Source: JAZKHE01 sp040385525
Lineage (GTDB): Bacteria > Bacteroidota > Bacteroidia > UBA4408
Assembly (NCBI GenBank): GCA_040385525.1
Contig: JAZKHE010000011.1
Location: 268,080 to 332,079, forward strand
Reading direction: 5' to 3'
Length of the DNA: 64,000 nucleotides
The translations under genes were made by a program, and so were the position numbers. The notes beneath the pieces are model-generated. The model was not told the origin of the DNA and did no database searches. It worked only from the letters and a program-made list of their open reading frames with translations. Numbering within the stretch: position 1 is the stretch's first letter; each line of letters begins with the position of its first letter. Shown here piece by piece: positions 40,969 to 50,797 of this stretch.

Positions 40969-41040
40969 ACTGTTGCTGAGTAAAAATAAATATAACTTAT
41001 TCTTTTGTATAAAAGTTCTAAATTTAACTACAATTTAATA

Positions 41041-41757
41041 TTATTTGACATTTTCTAATACGTAAATATTACCAAAATACATATCTTCATTTTTTGGTAA
41101 AATCCATAATATAAGACCTAATAAATTATTAATAAAACCCAATGGAACTAATATTATCCAGGCTAAAGGTGAAGGAAGGTATTTTTTTAATATTATATAG
41201 AAATAATTGTTTATTAGTAAAGAAAATAATCTAAAGTCTTTTAAATATTTTTTATGCTCAATTACTTTAAAACCATGTGTTTTGAACATATGATTTAGTC
41301 CAAAAGATGAGTAACGTGCATAATCATAAGGTTGTTCGTGCTCACCCCAAATAAAAGGAATTGTAATTAGGCATTTACCTCCTGGCTTTACTACTTTTTT
41401 TATCTCTGTAAAAAACAAATCAGGATTAAAAACATGTTCTAAAACTTCAAAAAAAACTAATGAGTCAAAAGTATTAGCTTCAAACGGAAAGTGAGTTCCA
41501 TCATAAAAAACATCAATATATTCTTTTTGATGAGTGTGACCTGCCTGCTCAATATCCATTCCAATATATTCTTTAACATTAGAAAACAAGTCAATATATG
41601 GTTTGCTTCCAGTTCCCACATCTAAAGTTTTTCCTGAAATTTCAGGAGCGTATTTTTTTACATTATTGTAAATAGCAGCTCTTCCCCAAAAAAAAGGATT
41701 TACAAAAAAACCTAAAAACGTGGGTTTAAATAATTGCTTGTATAAAAATTTTCTCAT
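41041..41757 (-). CDS. Class I SAM-dependent methyltransferase
   Basis: A 238-residue protein with a Rossmann methyltransferase core: motif I LDVGTGSKPYIDLF, the acidic residue in YIGMDIEQAGH, and FDSLVFFEVLEHVFNP, KPGGKCLITIPF (Methyltransf_11 type). A C-terminal hydrophobic pair (LPSPLAWIILVPLGFINNLLGLILWI) suggests membrane contact, as in some polysaccharide-locus methyltransferases that act on lipid-linked sugars. I choose ATG 41757; TTG 41775 is possible. It may methylate a sugar in the O-unit or the chain end; substrate unknown. Confidence 0.85.
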   Translation of the reverse strand: MRKFLYKQLFKPTFLGFFVNPFFWGRAAIYNNVKKYAPEISGKTLDVGTGSKPYIDLFSNVKEYIGMDIEQAGHTHQKEYIDVFYDGTHFPFEANTFDSLVFFEVLEHVFNPDLFFTEIKKVVKPGGKCLITIPFIWGEHEQPYDYARYSSFGLNHMFKTHGFKVIEHKKYLKDFRLFSLLINNYFYIILKKYLPSPLAWIILVPLGFINNLLGLILWILPKNEDMYFGNIYVLENVK

Positions 41758-41781
41758 TACTTTTCGATTAATCAACTAAAA

Positions 41782-42204
41782 TTAGTTATTTCTATTTAAT
41801 AAAATAGATTTTTGTGCAGAATTGTAGTTATTGGGATTGTTTTTAATTAGTGAATCTATTTCGTCTAATTGTTCTCTTGAGAGTATAAAATCTTCAGCTT
41901 TTTTCTTACCTAGCCCAATTTCTGTTAGAATTTCTATGCCTGAATTTTCTTGAATTAATGCTTTTTGAGCTGCATTATAGTTGTTTGGGTTAGTATTGAT
42001 TATGGTTCTTATTTCTTCTTTTTGCTGTGTTGTTAATTGCAAACTATCTAAATTAATTTGTCCCATTCCAACTTTTAGTAGAATATTTTCTGAAGTTTTG
42101 TCCGTTTTTTTTAAATCTAATTTAGAAAGATTGTAGTGTAAAATAAATACTAATACTACTCCAATAATTTGAGTTGTTATTTTTTTAAGAGTACTTATTT
42201 TCAT
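41782..42204 (-). CDS. Small membrane-anchored protein with two internal repeats
   Basis: A 140-residue protein, not recognised. Residues 8-24 (ITTQIIGVVLVFILHYN) form one membrane helix or uncleaved signal; the rest is a helical domain duplicated in tandem. Repeat 1 spans about residues 42-85 and repeat 2 about 90-136: each has a G-x-G-x-x-x start (KVGMGQINLDSL / EIGLGKKKAEDF), a helix with Q-x-E/D-E-I and the almost identical ending NPNNYN-(A/S)-AQK. No such family comes to mind. It lies inside the O-antigen locus and could be an accessory membrane component, but this is only context. Confidence 0.75.
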   Translation of the reverse strand: MKISTLKKITTQIIGVVLVFILHYNLSKLDLKKTDKTSENILLKVGMGQINLDSLQLTTQQKEEIRTIINTNPNNYNAAQKALIQENSGIEILTEIGLGKKKAEDFILSREQLDEIDSLIKNNPNNYNSAQKSILLNRNN

Positions 42205-42424
42205 TTTTTAAGTTGTTTAGATTTGAATTACTTCTAAAAAAAAAGCTAGCTACATCATATCCTTTGTTAATCGATTTTCTATGTTTTAAAGCTACTAGGC
42301 TAATCATGACATAAGATATTAATTGATTTTAAAACGAAAGGCAGTTGAGTATATTAACTGATTCTATATTTAGAATTTGATGTTGTTGCTTAAACTGAAA
42401 TTTTATTTTAATTAAAAAAATCGA

Positions 42425-44188
42425 TTATTTGATACGTGAATATACAAATAGCGAATCATTACCTATATTGGTCCACGGAATTGAGAAAAGCTTTTCGCCT
42501 CGGTTTTTTTTAACGAAACAGGGGTAATCTAGGCATTTTTCTTCTGCTAAACTTAACAAGAAATAAATTTTATCTTTAGTAAGTTCTGATTTGTTAAACG
42601 CTTGGCAAATATACTGGTTAGCTGATTTAGAGCTACATGGATAAATTCCATAACCAATAAGTTTTTTGTCAAAAACATAAGCTAAACCCATCAATTCTGT
42701 TGAAGTACAGAATGCTAAAGGTTTTGAAGCTGAAATGGAATTAGCTAACAAGGTTAAATTGTTTTTTAAATCTTTATCTATATAAATAGTCTCGTTCGTT
42801 GTCTTTATATAAAGTGGCTCTGTTTGAGTATATAAAGTACCATTAACTCTATAAGGTTCAGTAACTGTTGCGGTATAAACATTAAGGCAGCTTTTTATTA
42901 CAAATGCAAACAACAGAAGCAACAACAAAATATTGAAATTTGGATTTATTGTTTTTACATATAAAAAACATATAAATGCTAAAATAAACCAAGTGCTTAA
43001 ATGAAATATGATTTGAATATGTATGAAATTAGTAGATCCTAAAGCACAAATAATTGGAAAAAATAGAAATAAAATTACTATGAAACATTTTTCAGTAAAC
43101 TGAAATGAAAATTTTCTTTTTTGTTGTAGCAACCAATTACTAACTAAAATAATTGTGATTAGAAATACCATGATTATATAGACTACAGTCTGTGTTCCAA
43201 TATGTTTTATACCTGAAACAAAATATTCTTTCTCATAAAGAATATACATTAGAGATAAAAATACTCCTATAAATATAATATTTGCTATATTAAATAACCA
43301 GTTATATTGTTTTTGTAATAGTAACACTAAACAGAAAGTAAGAATTAATAATGTGTATTTATAATTACTTAAATGGTATTGCCAAATATCTTTACAACCA
43401 AAAATATAATTACCCACAAGATCCCAAATATTATGGGCAGTTGATTGAGATAAAATAGAAAGTTCGTTATAATAATCTTTAATAAAATAGATAGGAGTTA
43501 GGGGCAGAGATATTAATGTTATTGTAGCAATTACAGAAAGTAATACTATGACTAGGTTTACAAAAAAATAATTCTTAATAGTTTTAAAATGAAAAAATTG
43601 GGTAATTAAATAGGTTAAAAAAAATAATAAAGAGTTAGGGGCTTTCACATAAAATTGAAAAGCTAAAATAACTCCTAGTATAGCACTTAGAATAAAAATT
43701 CTTTTTTTATTTGTTATGTTTACTGAAATAAGTAAAATAAGAGCCAAAAAAACATTTCCAAAAATTAATGTGTAGTGGTTGTATGATAAAGTTTGTGGGC
43801 CTAAGCCATAACTTGCTAAACTACCGATTGAAGTAATTAGACCAAGAGTAATTAAATTTAATTTATAATTTTCGTGCTTAAAAAAGTTAAACTTATTTAG
43901 CCATTTTATTACAGCATAACTTAAAACAAAACTACTGAGTAAAGTTAAAAGCAACCTTACAATTCTAAAATAAATTAAACCCGAACCAAAATGAGATAGT
44001 GTTTTTTGTGTGAAAAATTGATATGCAGATACATTGTATTGTTTTTCAATTAAATTATTATAACCTGTAATATACACACCTTCATCAGACAAATCAAAAC
44101 CTTTATTTGCAGACCAAACTAATGTAATAATACAAAATAAAAGAGCTGAAAATAAAAGGAAAACTAATGTTTTATTTAGACAATACAT
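42425..44188 (-). CDS. Polytopic membrane protein, probable GT-C glycosyltransferase
   Basis: A 587-residue protein with about eleven to twelve membrane segments and a C-terminal periplasmic part (about 455-587). Early in the first periplasmic loop is GFDLSDEGVYITGYN: acidic residues at this place are the catalytic hallmark of GT-C enzymes such as ArnT/PMT-like transferases, which use polyprenyl-phosphate sugars. Cys residues in the C-terminal domain (FCTSTELMG, YPCSSKSANQYICQAF) may form disulfides. It would decorate lipid-linked glycan in the periplasm. Its start overlaps the upstream glycosyltransferase gene by 17 bp. Family is inferred from topology and motif. Confidence 0.8.
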   Translation of the reverse strand: MYCLNKTLVFLLFSALLFCIITLVWSANKGFDLSDEGVYITGYNNLIEKQYNVSAYQFFTQKTLSHFGSGLIYFRIVRLLLTLLSSFVLSYAVIKWLNKFNFFKHENYKLNLITLGLITSIGSLASYGLGPQTLSYNHYTLIFGNVFLALILLISVNITNKKRIFILSAILGVILAFQFYVKAPNSLLFFLTYLITQFFHFKTIKNYFFVNLVIVLLSVIATITLISLPLTPIYFIKDYYNELSILSQSTAHNIWDLVGNYIFGCKDIWQYHLSNYKYTLLILTFCLVLLLQKQYNWLFNIANIIFIGVFLSLMYILYEKEYFVSGIKHIGTQTVVYIIMVFLITIILVSNWLLQQKRKFSFQFTEKCFIVILFLFFPIICALGSTNFIHIQIIFHLSTWFILAFICFLYVKTINPNFNILLLLLLFAFVIKSCLNVYTATVTEPYRVNGTLYTQTEPLYIKTTNETIYIDKDLKNNLTLLANSISASKPLAFCTSTELMGLAYVFDKKLIGYGIYPCSSKSANQYICQAFNKSELTKDKIYFLLSLAEEKCLDYPCFVKKNRGEKLFSIPWTNIGNDSLFVYSRIK

Positions 44189-45404
44189 TTAATTCTTTTA
44201 TTAGTATTTCATTTAATCTTTTAACCCTATCCCCAATAGTATGATCTTTTAAAGTTCTTTGTTGCCCAGCCAATGCAATTTTTTTTCTTTCTTCTGGGTT
44301 ATTGATTAGCCATTTTACTTTATCAATACACTCATCAATTGTTTTATAAGTAACTATTTCTTTACCTGGCTCAAATAAATCCGTAATATTTTCCTTCCAA
44401 TCAGTAACTAAACAAGAACCTACTCCTGTTGCTTCAAATAAACGAATATTACCTGCACATTTCTCAGCAACTTCCCCATGTATATTAAAACAAATGTCGG
44501 CCTTTGAAAGTAGTTTGTACATATCAAGTCCAAAAACAGGACTTTTAGAACTTTGAATTAGTTTTTTTGAGTATTGTTTAATAGGGATATCACCGTAACT
44601 GATGTAGTTTTTTATTACAGGTAATTTATGCACTAATTTCCCCAATTTAATAGTTCTTAAAAAATTTATAAGATTGTACATTAATTTTTTCTTTGCAATT
44701 TTTCCTTTTGTTTCTAAATTGCAATAAAGATCAATTTTTATAGACGTATCAAGCATTTTTTCAATATACTCAATTCTACTTTTATGAAATCCGGAGCCAG
44801 TATATAAAGAACCCGAAAATAAAAAATTTGTATGAGGTAAATTGTTGTTATCTTTTATTCTGTCGAGTATAGTTTCTTCAAAACCATGATACAGTAAAAA
44901 CGTTTTTATACCGAGTTTTTCTAATTCATTTTTTTGACATGGAATACAGGTAAACATAATATCGAACAATTTAAACTTCTGCTCAATTGCTTTATTGTAT
45001 GGTGCACATGTATGACCTACCAACAATTTTATTGAAGGGACTTGTGTTAACAGTTTAGTCTTCCAATCTATATCAATAATTGCAAAATCATCTATCCATA
45101 AAACATCAGGTTTGTAGAATTTTAATTGATCAATAATTATATCTTTATTTGATGTTTCGATTGGCAAGTTGTTTTCTTTTTTCCAAGTGTTTTGTAGTGG
45201 TTCAGCATTGGAAATAATATCAAAAGCTTTTACTCCGATTTTATTAAGGTTTTTTGAGTAAACACTAGCGCTTTCAAAAGAGTCATTAATTAATAAATTG
45301 TATTGTTCTAAGTAACTTTTTTTTACGTAGTTAGGATTGTTACTATAAAAATTTTTAATGTGCTCTGAGTAATTACTTGTTACTCTTACAAAACAATAGC
45401 TCAT
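44172..45404 (-). CDS. Family 1-like glycosyltransferase (CgeB type)
   Basis: A 410-residue soluble GT-B protein. The C-terminal half is clear: SKADICFNIHGEVAEKCAGNIRLFEATGVGSCLVTDWKENITDLFEPGKEIVTY (about 325-380) matches Glyco_trans_1_2 (PF13524), with the nucleotide-binding E-x7-E pattern, followed by NNPEERKKIALAGQQRTLKDHT. The N-terminal half is divergent, as usual in CgeB-like proteins. It probably adds a sugar to the O-unit. It overlaps the GT-C gene by 17 bp and lies 5 bp from the Wzy-like gene. Confidence 0.87.
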   Translation of the reverse strand: MSYCFVRVTSNYSEHIKNFYSNNPNYVKKSYLEQYNLLINDSFESASVYSKNLNKIGVKAFDIISNAEPLQNTWKKENNLPIETSNKDIIIDQLKFYKPDVLWIDDFAIIDIDWKTKLLTQVPSIKLLVGHTCAPYNKAIEQKFKLFDIMFTCIPCQKNELEKLGIKTFLLYHGFEETILDRIKDNNNLPHTNFLFSGSLYTGSGFHKSRIEYIEKMLDTSIKIDLYCNLETKGKIAKKKLMYNLINFLRTIKLGKLVHKLPVIKNYISYGDIPIKQYSKKLIQSSKSPVFGLDMYKLLSKADICFNIHGEVAEKCAGNIRLFEATGVGSCLVTDWKENITDLFEPGKEIVTYKTIDECIDKVKWLINNPEERKKIALAGQQRTLKDHTIGDRVKRLNEILIKELNVLSK

Positions 45405-45409
45405 GATGT

Positions 45410-46699
45410 TTATTGGTTATTTAATTGAGGTGTTTTTTCTTTTAGAACTACCAATGCAATTAAAGAGAAAAGGATTAAGCCGCCAGTAATTAAACAGGTC
45501 ATTAATGGTGCGCTTAAAAGTATAAAAATATAGCAAAAAAATAGTCCGAAATACCCTTTGTGTAGATTTAAAGAATTAAAAAAACTAAATAACAAAGTAA
45601 ATATAATTGAAAATAATAGAACACCAAAGTAGCCTAAATTCATAAACCCATCAGAAACAATTCCATTATTATTATATGCATCTGATCCATTCCAGTATAT
45701 TTTGGAAATATAAAATGCAATAGGCATATCATAAGGACTTTTCACAAAAAGATTAAAAAAATGTGTTTCAGCAAATAAAAGTGGTGAACCATCAAATAAC
45801 TCAAAATAAAAGTTTGTTAATACAGCTGGTATAAAAAACATTCTATTAACAAAAGTGCCCGTTAAAATAGGTGTTTTAAATAACTGAGAATCAATTATTG
45901 GAAAAATGGAAAAAACAACTAGTGTTAAAATAAAAAACAAACCAATTTTTTCGGAGAAATTTTTGCCAGCATAATAAAAGTAAATAACAATAATTGAAGT
46001 GAAATAAACTATTTTGTTTCCTGATATTACAAAAAGGTAAAGTAGAATAAAAAAAAATAAAATAACATAAATATTTTTCTTTTTAATAAGAAAAAAAATC
46101 AAAGCTATGGGTATTATTGTTTTAGTTAAAAAATTATATAAATAATTTATACCTCCTCCAATCGTATCAGAAAAAGATTCTCTTGTTGAATAAATATCAG
46201 ATAGTAAGAGTGTATTTAAATTAATTTTTAGTTTAAATACTAAAACAATTGGTATTAAAAATGTCAGTGAAATGATAGTGATAATTAGCCCTTTACTTTT
46301 TGAAGGCATCTTGATAGATGGTAGGCTAAATTTAATAAATGCTGAAAAAACAAAAAATGCTACAAAAAAAAACGTAGAAAAAAATGGTGAATAAGAACCA
46401 TTGCTAAACGCAAATAAAACAGCGATTGGATTGTAAAAAAAGAATACTAAGAGCAAATATATTGAGTATAAGAACATGCTTTTTTTATACAAAATAACGG
46501 ATAGAAGTATGAGAAAAATGTAAAATATTTTTGAAATAATATATTTATCGGTACTAAAATCAGCTACAAACCCTAAGTAAGCATATTTTTCTGAAATTAT
46601 ATACTCGTAATAAAGCTCTAGGGATAAATAAATGAGTGTTAAGAGAACACTTATAATTATAAAATCTCTTTTAATTACTATTTTAAATGGTAAACTCAC
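45410..46699 (-). CDS. O-antigen polymerase (Wzy-like)
   Basis: A 429-residue, very hydrophobic protein with about eleven to twelve membrane segments and a periplasmic loop (about residues 255-340) carrying polar residues such as SPYDMPIAFYISKIYWNGSDAYNNNGIVSDGFMNLGYFG. Wzy proteins have almost no sequence conservation, so the call rests on topology, position beside wzx and the absence of another candidate. The SDGFMNLGYFG ending motif is typical of 'oligosaccharide repeat unit polymerase' proteins. Start is GTG 46699. It would link O-units at the periplasmic face. Confidence 0.8.
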   Translation of the reverse strand: MSLPFKIVIKRDFIIISVLLTLIYLSLELYYEYIISEKYAYLGFVADFSTDKYIISKIFYIFLILLSVILYKKSMFLYSIYLLLVFFFYNPIAVLFAFSNGSYSPFFSTFFFVAFFVFSAFIKFSLPSIKMPSKSKGLIITIISLTFLIPIVLVFKLKINLNTLLLSDIYSTRESFSDTIGGGINYLYNFLTKTIIPIALIFFLIKKKNIYVILFFFILLYLFVISGNKIVYFTSIIVIYFYYAGKNFSEKIGLFFILTLVVFSIFPIIDSQLFKTPILTGTFVNRMFFIPAVLTNFYFELFDGSPLLFAETHFFNLFVKSPYDMPIAFYISKIYWNGSDAYNNNGIVSDGFMNLGYFGVLLFSIIFTLLFSFFNSLNLHKGYFGLFFCYIFILLSAPLMTCLITGGLILFSLIALVVLKEKTPQLNNQ

Positions 46700-46710
46700 T
46701 TACTTCTTTT

Positions 46711-47979
46711 TTATGATATTGTTTTCTCATACTTATTTACTATCAAATAAACTAATAATAAATAACTAAGGTGTATTATTACTTCTATAGCAACATACAC
46801 TTTTATAAAATCAAAAATGTTTAAATGCTTAAAAAAATACAAACAACATATGGCACAAAAGTAAGTTATTTGCCAAATACTATTGATTTTTATTTTTTCG
46901 AAAGTGATAAAAATTGAAGAAAATGTGGAGCCAACAAAGTTTAATGCAAAACTAAAAACAAGTATTTGCGAATATAAACCCGAAATCTCATAGTTAGTGC
47001 CAAAAATAAAGCCAAATAAAAATGGTGCGGCAAGTTGTACCACAATTATTTCTAATGCAATAACGCTAAGTAGCAAATACAAAATATTTTTTATATCGCC
47101 TTTTACGCTTTTATTTTCGTGTTTTTTTTGAGTGGTTTGCTGAAAAAATACTTGCGAAATTGTTGCCGAAATAAATATTAGCGGAATAGAAAGCACAAGT
47201 CTTGATAAATCTAAGTAACCAACAGTATCAGTTGAATAAAACCGATTGATAAATAAAAAGGGTAAAATAGTGGCAGCTGTGCTCAGTAAAGTAGGAAATA
47301 CATTGTATTTAGGGTATTCAATATACTTTTTAAAAACATAAATCATTTTTTTTCGCGATACAAATTTAAAATCGAATAAGTTTTTAAATATTTGACGAAA
47401 ACCTGCGCCACAATTGGCCAAATTACCTAACAAATCGCCTACAAATAAACCTCCTGGTATTTTAAAAACACCAAATAAACTTTGGGTTAAGCCTTCAACA
47501 CTACGTCTAATAATTTTGTTGTTGGTGCTTGCTTTAAATGCTTTTTGGCGAATTAACCAATAATTCATACTTTGATAAATACCAAATGCGCTGGTTGCAA
47601 ATGGTAAAAAGTAAAGATAGTTTGCGTATTGCTTAGGAAAATTGACTAGTTCAACCAGTTGATTTTTAAACAATAAAATTCCAAAAAACAAAAGTGTGCT
47701 AAATAGTAAATTAATAATAAATGTAAGCGTTAAAATATTGGCTGCTTCGTTATTGTTTTTAGGCAATACAACAGTTGCTTCGTAACGCAATGCCGATACT
47801 ATAGTTAAAGCACTAAATATATTTAAATAAACAGCCATTGCTCCAAAATCTTCGGGCGTATAAACTCTTCTTAAAAAAGGATGTAATAATAATGGAATAC
47901 TTTGCGCGGCAACAGTTCCTAAAACCAGAATAAATGTGTTTTTGGTAAATTCTGATTTGGATAAAAGTCGCTTTAACAT
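46711..47979 (-). CDS. O-antigen flippase (Wzx-like)
   Basis: A 422-residue MOP-superfamily transporter with about twelve membrane segments. Start KSEFTKNTFILVLGTVAAQSIPLLLHPFLRRVYTPEDFGAMAVYLNIFSAL is a typical Wzx N-terminus, including the R-x-Y-T-P-x-x-F-G motif. It flips the undecaprenyl-linked O-unit across the inner membrane. It is followed by the Wzy-like gene after 11 bp and preceded by its own promoter box at 48006-48013, so the glycan assembly genes can be transcribed apart from the WbpM-like gene. Confidence 0.92.
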   Translation of the reverse strand: MLKRLLSKSEFTKNTFILVLGTVAAQSIPLLLHPFLRRVYTPEDFGAMAVYLNIFSALTIVSALRYEATVVLPKNNNEAANILTLTFIINLLFSTLLFFGILLFKNQLVELVNFPKQYANYLYFLPFATSAFGIYQSMNYWLIRQKAFKASTNNKIIRRSVEGLTQSLFGVFKIPGGLFVGDLLGNLANCGAGFRQIFKNLFDFKFVSRKKMIYVFKKYIEYPKYNVFPTLLSTAATILPFLFINRFYSTDTVGYLDLSRLVLSIPLIFISATISQVFFQQTTQKKHENKSVKGDIKNILYLLLSVIALEIIVVQLAAPFLFGFIFGTNYEISGLYSQILVFSFALNFVGSTFSSIFITFEKIKINSIWQITYFCAICCLYFFKHLNIFDFIKVYVAIEVIIHLSYLLLVYLIVNKYEKTIS

Positions 47980-48005
47980 GAATGAGCTTGTTTGCTAATA
48001 GGCTT

Positions 48006-48013
48006 CAAATATA
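48006..48013 (-). promoter_or_regulatory. Promoter of the wzx-led polysaccharide operon
   Basis: Minus-strand TATATTTG, an exact TAnnTTTG box 26 bp before the wzx ATG, with CTG 20 bp upstream near the -33 position. It is embedded in a short inverted repeat, GGCTT-n7-AAGCC (48001-48017). Confidence 0.55.
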
Positions 48014-48055
48014 AGCCATTTTTGCTTACTTACAGGTATTCTAACACTGAATAAA

Positions 48056-49924
48056 TCAATCCAATTTTTCGTAAATAGAGTTGTTACTTTTAAATTCTGG
48101 TACAATTAGTTTCATTTTTTTAACAATGTCAAAATTGTTTTGAGAATCGAATAATCCTACCAAAGTGTCTATTTCTGTACTTATTTCTTCAAATTTATAT
48201 TGCGGTACTTTGGCAATCATTATTTGAGAATGATGTGTGGGAACTGTGTTTTCGCTATTGTTTAATAATTCTTCGTATAGTTTTTCTCCAGGTCTTAATC
48301 CTGTATAAACAATCTGTATATCTTTTCCTAGAGTTAAACCCGATAGTTGAATCATACGTTTTGCTAAATCAACAATTTTTACTGATTTACCCATATCAAA
48401 AATAAAAATTTCGCCGCCTTGTCCCATTGCACCTGCTTCTAATACCAATTGGCAAGCTTCAGGAATTGTCATAAAATAACGAGTAATTTCTGGGTCAGTA
48501 ATAGTTATTGGTCCACCTTTTTCAATTTGTTTGTAAAAACGTGGAATTACAGAACCATTGGAGCCTAACACATTACCAAAACGAGTAGTAACAAATTTTG
48601 TTTTAGTGGTTTGGTTAAGCGCTTGTATATAAATTTCGGCAATGCGTTTTGATGCACCCATTATGTTTGTTGGGTTAACAGCCTTGTCGGTGCTAACCAT
48701 TACAAATTCGTTTACGTTAAACTCAACCGATAAATCTGCAATATTTTTTGTGCCTAATACATTTGTAATAATAGATTCCGACGGATTGTTTTCCATCATA
48801 GGAACATGTTTGTATGCAGCAGCATGAAACACAACATTGGGTTTAAATGTGTTAAAAATATTGTGCATTCGCGCTTTGTTACGGATATCACCAATTACAA
48901 CTTCAATGTTTTTTAAATTACCAATCTCAATTAATTCTAATTCAATATCATACAAAGCAGATTCAGCTTGGTCTACAAGAATTAATTTTTTAGGATTAAA
49001 TTTTAAAATCTGTCGGCACATTTCACTACCAATAGAACCTGCAGCACCAGTAACTAAAACAGTGGTGTTAGATAAAAGTGTGTTTATTTTTTTTGTATCT
49101 AAAACAATGGTATCGCGTTGAAGTAAATCTTCAATTTTAATTTTTTTAATTTGTTTAAAACTCAATTCGCCGTTAATCCAATTTTTAATTGGAGGCACGT
49201 TAAGCACTTTAATTCCTTTTGTGTAGGCTTTTTCAACTATTTGTTGCTTTTTTAATACCGAGATATTTTGAACCGAAATAATAATGTGAGCTATATCGTT
49301 TTCATCTTCAATCGTGTCAAAATAATCCATCGAAAATATTTCAACATTTTCTAATTTCCTGCCAATTTTATTTTTGTCATCATCAATAAAAGCAACTACT
49401 TTGTATTTAGACCCCGCATCTCTATCGAGAGCGCGTTTCGAAATAATTCCAGAATCGCCAGCGCCATAAATAATCACATTTGTTTTTAATCGAGTAGGAT
49501 TATTAATTTCTTGATACAATACTTTTACTGCAATTCTAGAAGAAATCATAATAAAAGTGGTTATAAAATAATCTATTATTAAAATAGAAAATGGGATTAA
49601 ATAACTGCCCGTTTTCCAATTTAAAATTGGGTTGATAAGTGCAATAAATAATGAGCCTAAACTTACCACAACAAATATACGTTGTGCATCTTTAGAGCTC
49701 GTGTACCTAATTATACCTGTGTATGTTTTGCTTACCAAAAAGCTAATTAAACGTAAGGTGATAAAAATGGGTAAAACGTTTTTAAATCGAACTAATTCTG
49801 GTTCTGGAATAACAAAATTAAAACGCAATAAGTAGGCAAAAATAACAGCAAACAAGCATATTATTAGGTCTATAATTAATATAACCCATCTTGGTATGTT
49901 ATTTAGTAGAAAAAAATTTCTCAT
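48056..49924 (-). CDS. WbpM/CapD-type membrane-bound UDP-GlcNAc 4,6-dehydratase
   Basis: A 622-residue protein: four N-terminal membrane segments (residues about 12-125), a first Rossmann-like domain (VIIYGAGDSGIISKRAL, about 148-165) and a catalytic SDR domain starting TVLVTGAAGSIGSEMCRQI (about 283). The catalytic triad is the Ser-Met-Lys type: FVMVSTDKAVNPTNIMGASKRIAEIY has Met where other SDRs have Tyr, as in WbpM and PglF. It turns UDP-GlcNAc into the 4-keto-6-deoxy sugar used by the reductase at 36376-37284. It is 4 bp from the SirB1-like gene, so it shares a transcript with the upstream housekeeping pair. Confidence 0.94.
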   Translation of the reverse strand: MRNFFLLNNIPRWVILIIDLIICLFAVIFAYLLRFNFVIPEPELVRFKNVLPIFITLRLISFLVSKTYTGIIRYTSSKDAQRIFVVVSLGSLFIALINPILNWKTGSYLIPFSILIIDYFITTFIMISSRIAVKVLYQEINNPTRLKTNVIIYGAGDSGIISKRALDRDAGSKYKVVAFIDDDKNKIGRKLENVEIFSMDYFDTIEDENDIAHIIISVQNISVLKKQQIVEKAYTKGIKVLNVPPIKNWINGELSFKQIKKIKIEDLLQRDTIVLDTKKINTLLSNTTVLVTGAAGSIGSEMCRQILKFNPKKLILVDQAESALYDIELELIEIGNLKNIEVVIGDIRNKARMHNIFNTFKPNVVFHAAAYKHVPMMENNPSESIITNVLGTKNIADLSVEFNVNEFVMVSTDKAVNPTNIMGASKRIAEIYIQALNQTTKTKFVTTRFGNVLGSNGSVIPRFYKQIEKGGPITITDPEITRYFMTIPEACQLVLEAGAMGQGGEIFIFDMGKSVKIVDLAKRMIQLSGLTLGKDIQIVYTGLRPGEKLYEELLNNSENTVPTHHSQIMIAKVPQYKFEEISTEIDTLVGLFDSQNNFDIVKKMKLIVPEFKSNNSIYEKLD

Positions 49925-49928
49925 TTAT

Positions 49929-50795
49929 TTAAAAACAGCTTAATAACTCTTTAATTTCATTTACTTTTTCTGGGTAACCTAACTTTTCGTAAGCGCCAAT
50001 TAAGTTGCGCAACAATCTTTTTACAATATCAATATTACTGCATGGCTCGTAATATTTTTTGCTGGGTTCTAATTTTAATTGTTTTAAAAACGAATCAATT
50101 TCTTTTTTACTAAAAATGGTGCCTTTGCTAAACGTGTTTATGTAAAACAAAACATTGCTTCCTTCGTCTAACTGACTAATTTTCCACAACACATTTTCTT
50201 CAACATAGGCCAAAATAAAATGCTCTGGTAAATTTACACCAAAAACTGGCACATCTAACTCTTGGCACAAATGCGAATATATAATTGATAATGAAAGCGG
50301 ATTACCTTTTTTTGTTTCTAAAACGGTATTGATATAAGAATTTTGCGGCGCATGAAAATTACCTGTATTGCCACTAAAACCATACACATCAAAAAAAACA
50401 TGGTTTACTACTTTTATTTGTTCTAACGCAGTAAGGTTAGGATTTAGCTCTAACCAAATATCATCTTTTATTTTTTTTAGTTGTGCATAAAATTTTTCTT
50501 CGTCAAAATCAGGATACTGATATTTAGCAATTAAAATAACGCCTTTTAGCAAATCTTTTCCTTCATCTTGTTTCCACTCAACTAAGTTATTTCTTACTTC
50601 TCCAAACTGAATGGTATGAATTAAATTTTCTATGCGTTGCTGCAAAACAGTATCAAACGAGCTTTCCCAAGCCGATTCTAAAAACGGAATAACTTCATTT
50701 CCTAACGATATTATTTTTGAACTTATTTGCTCAAAAATAGCATCATCAGGATCATCTAACAAATTAATTAAAGCACTAACTTCTTTCTGGTTCAT
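49929..50795 (-). CDS. SirB1-like transglutaminase-fold protein
   Basis: A 288-residue soluble protein. The N-terminal ~70 residues are helical (HEAT-like: SALINLLDDPDDAIFEQISSKIISLG). The core (about 75-250) has the SirB1/transglutaminase-like pattern: SGNTGNFHAPQNSYINTVLETKKGNPLSLSIIYSHLCQEL and FGVNLPEHFILAY, with Asn-Pro-Leu-Ser and the Pro-x-His segment conserved in PF13369. The Cys of true transglutaminases is not at its usual place, so it may be non-catalytic. Function of the family is not established. It is 2 bp from the phosphorylase gene. Confidence 0.88.
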   Translation of the reverse strand: MNQKEVSALINLLDDPDDAIFEQISSKIISLGNEVIPFLESAWESSFDTVLQQRIENLIHTIQFGEVRNNLVEWKQDEGKDLLKGVILIAKYQYPDFDEEKFYAQLKKIKDDIWLELNPNLTALEQIKVVNHVFFDVYGFSGNTGNFHAPQNSYINTVLETKKGNPLSLSIIYSHLCQELDVPVFGVNLPEHFILAYVEENVLWKISQLDEGSNVLFYINTFSKGTIFSKKEIDSFLKQLKLEPSKKYYEPCSNIDIVKRLLRNLIGAYEKLGYPEKVNEIKELLSCF

Positions 50796-50797
50796 GT

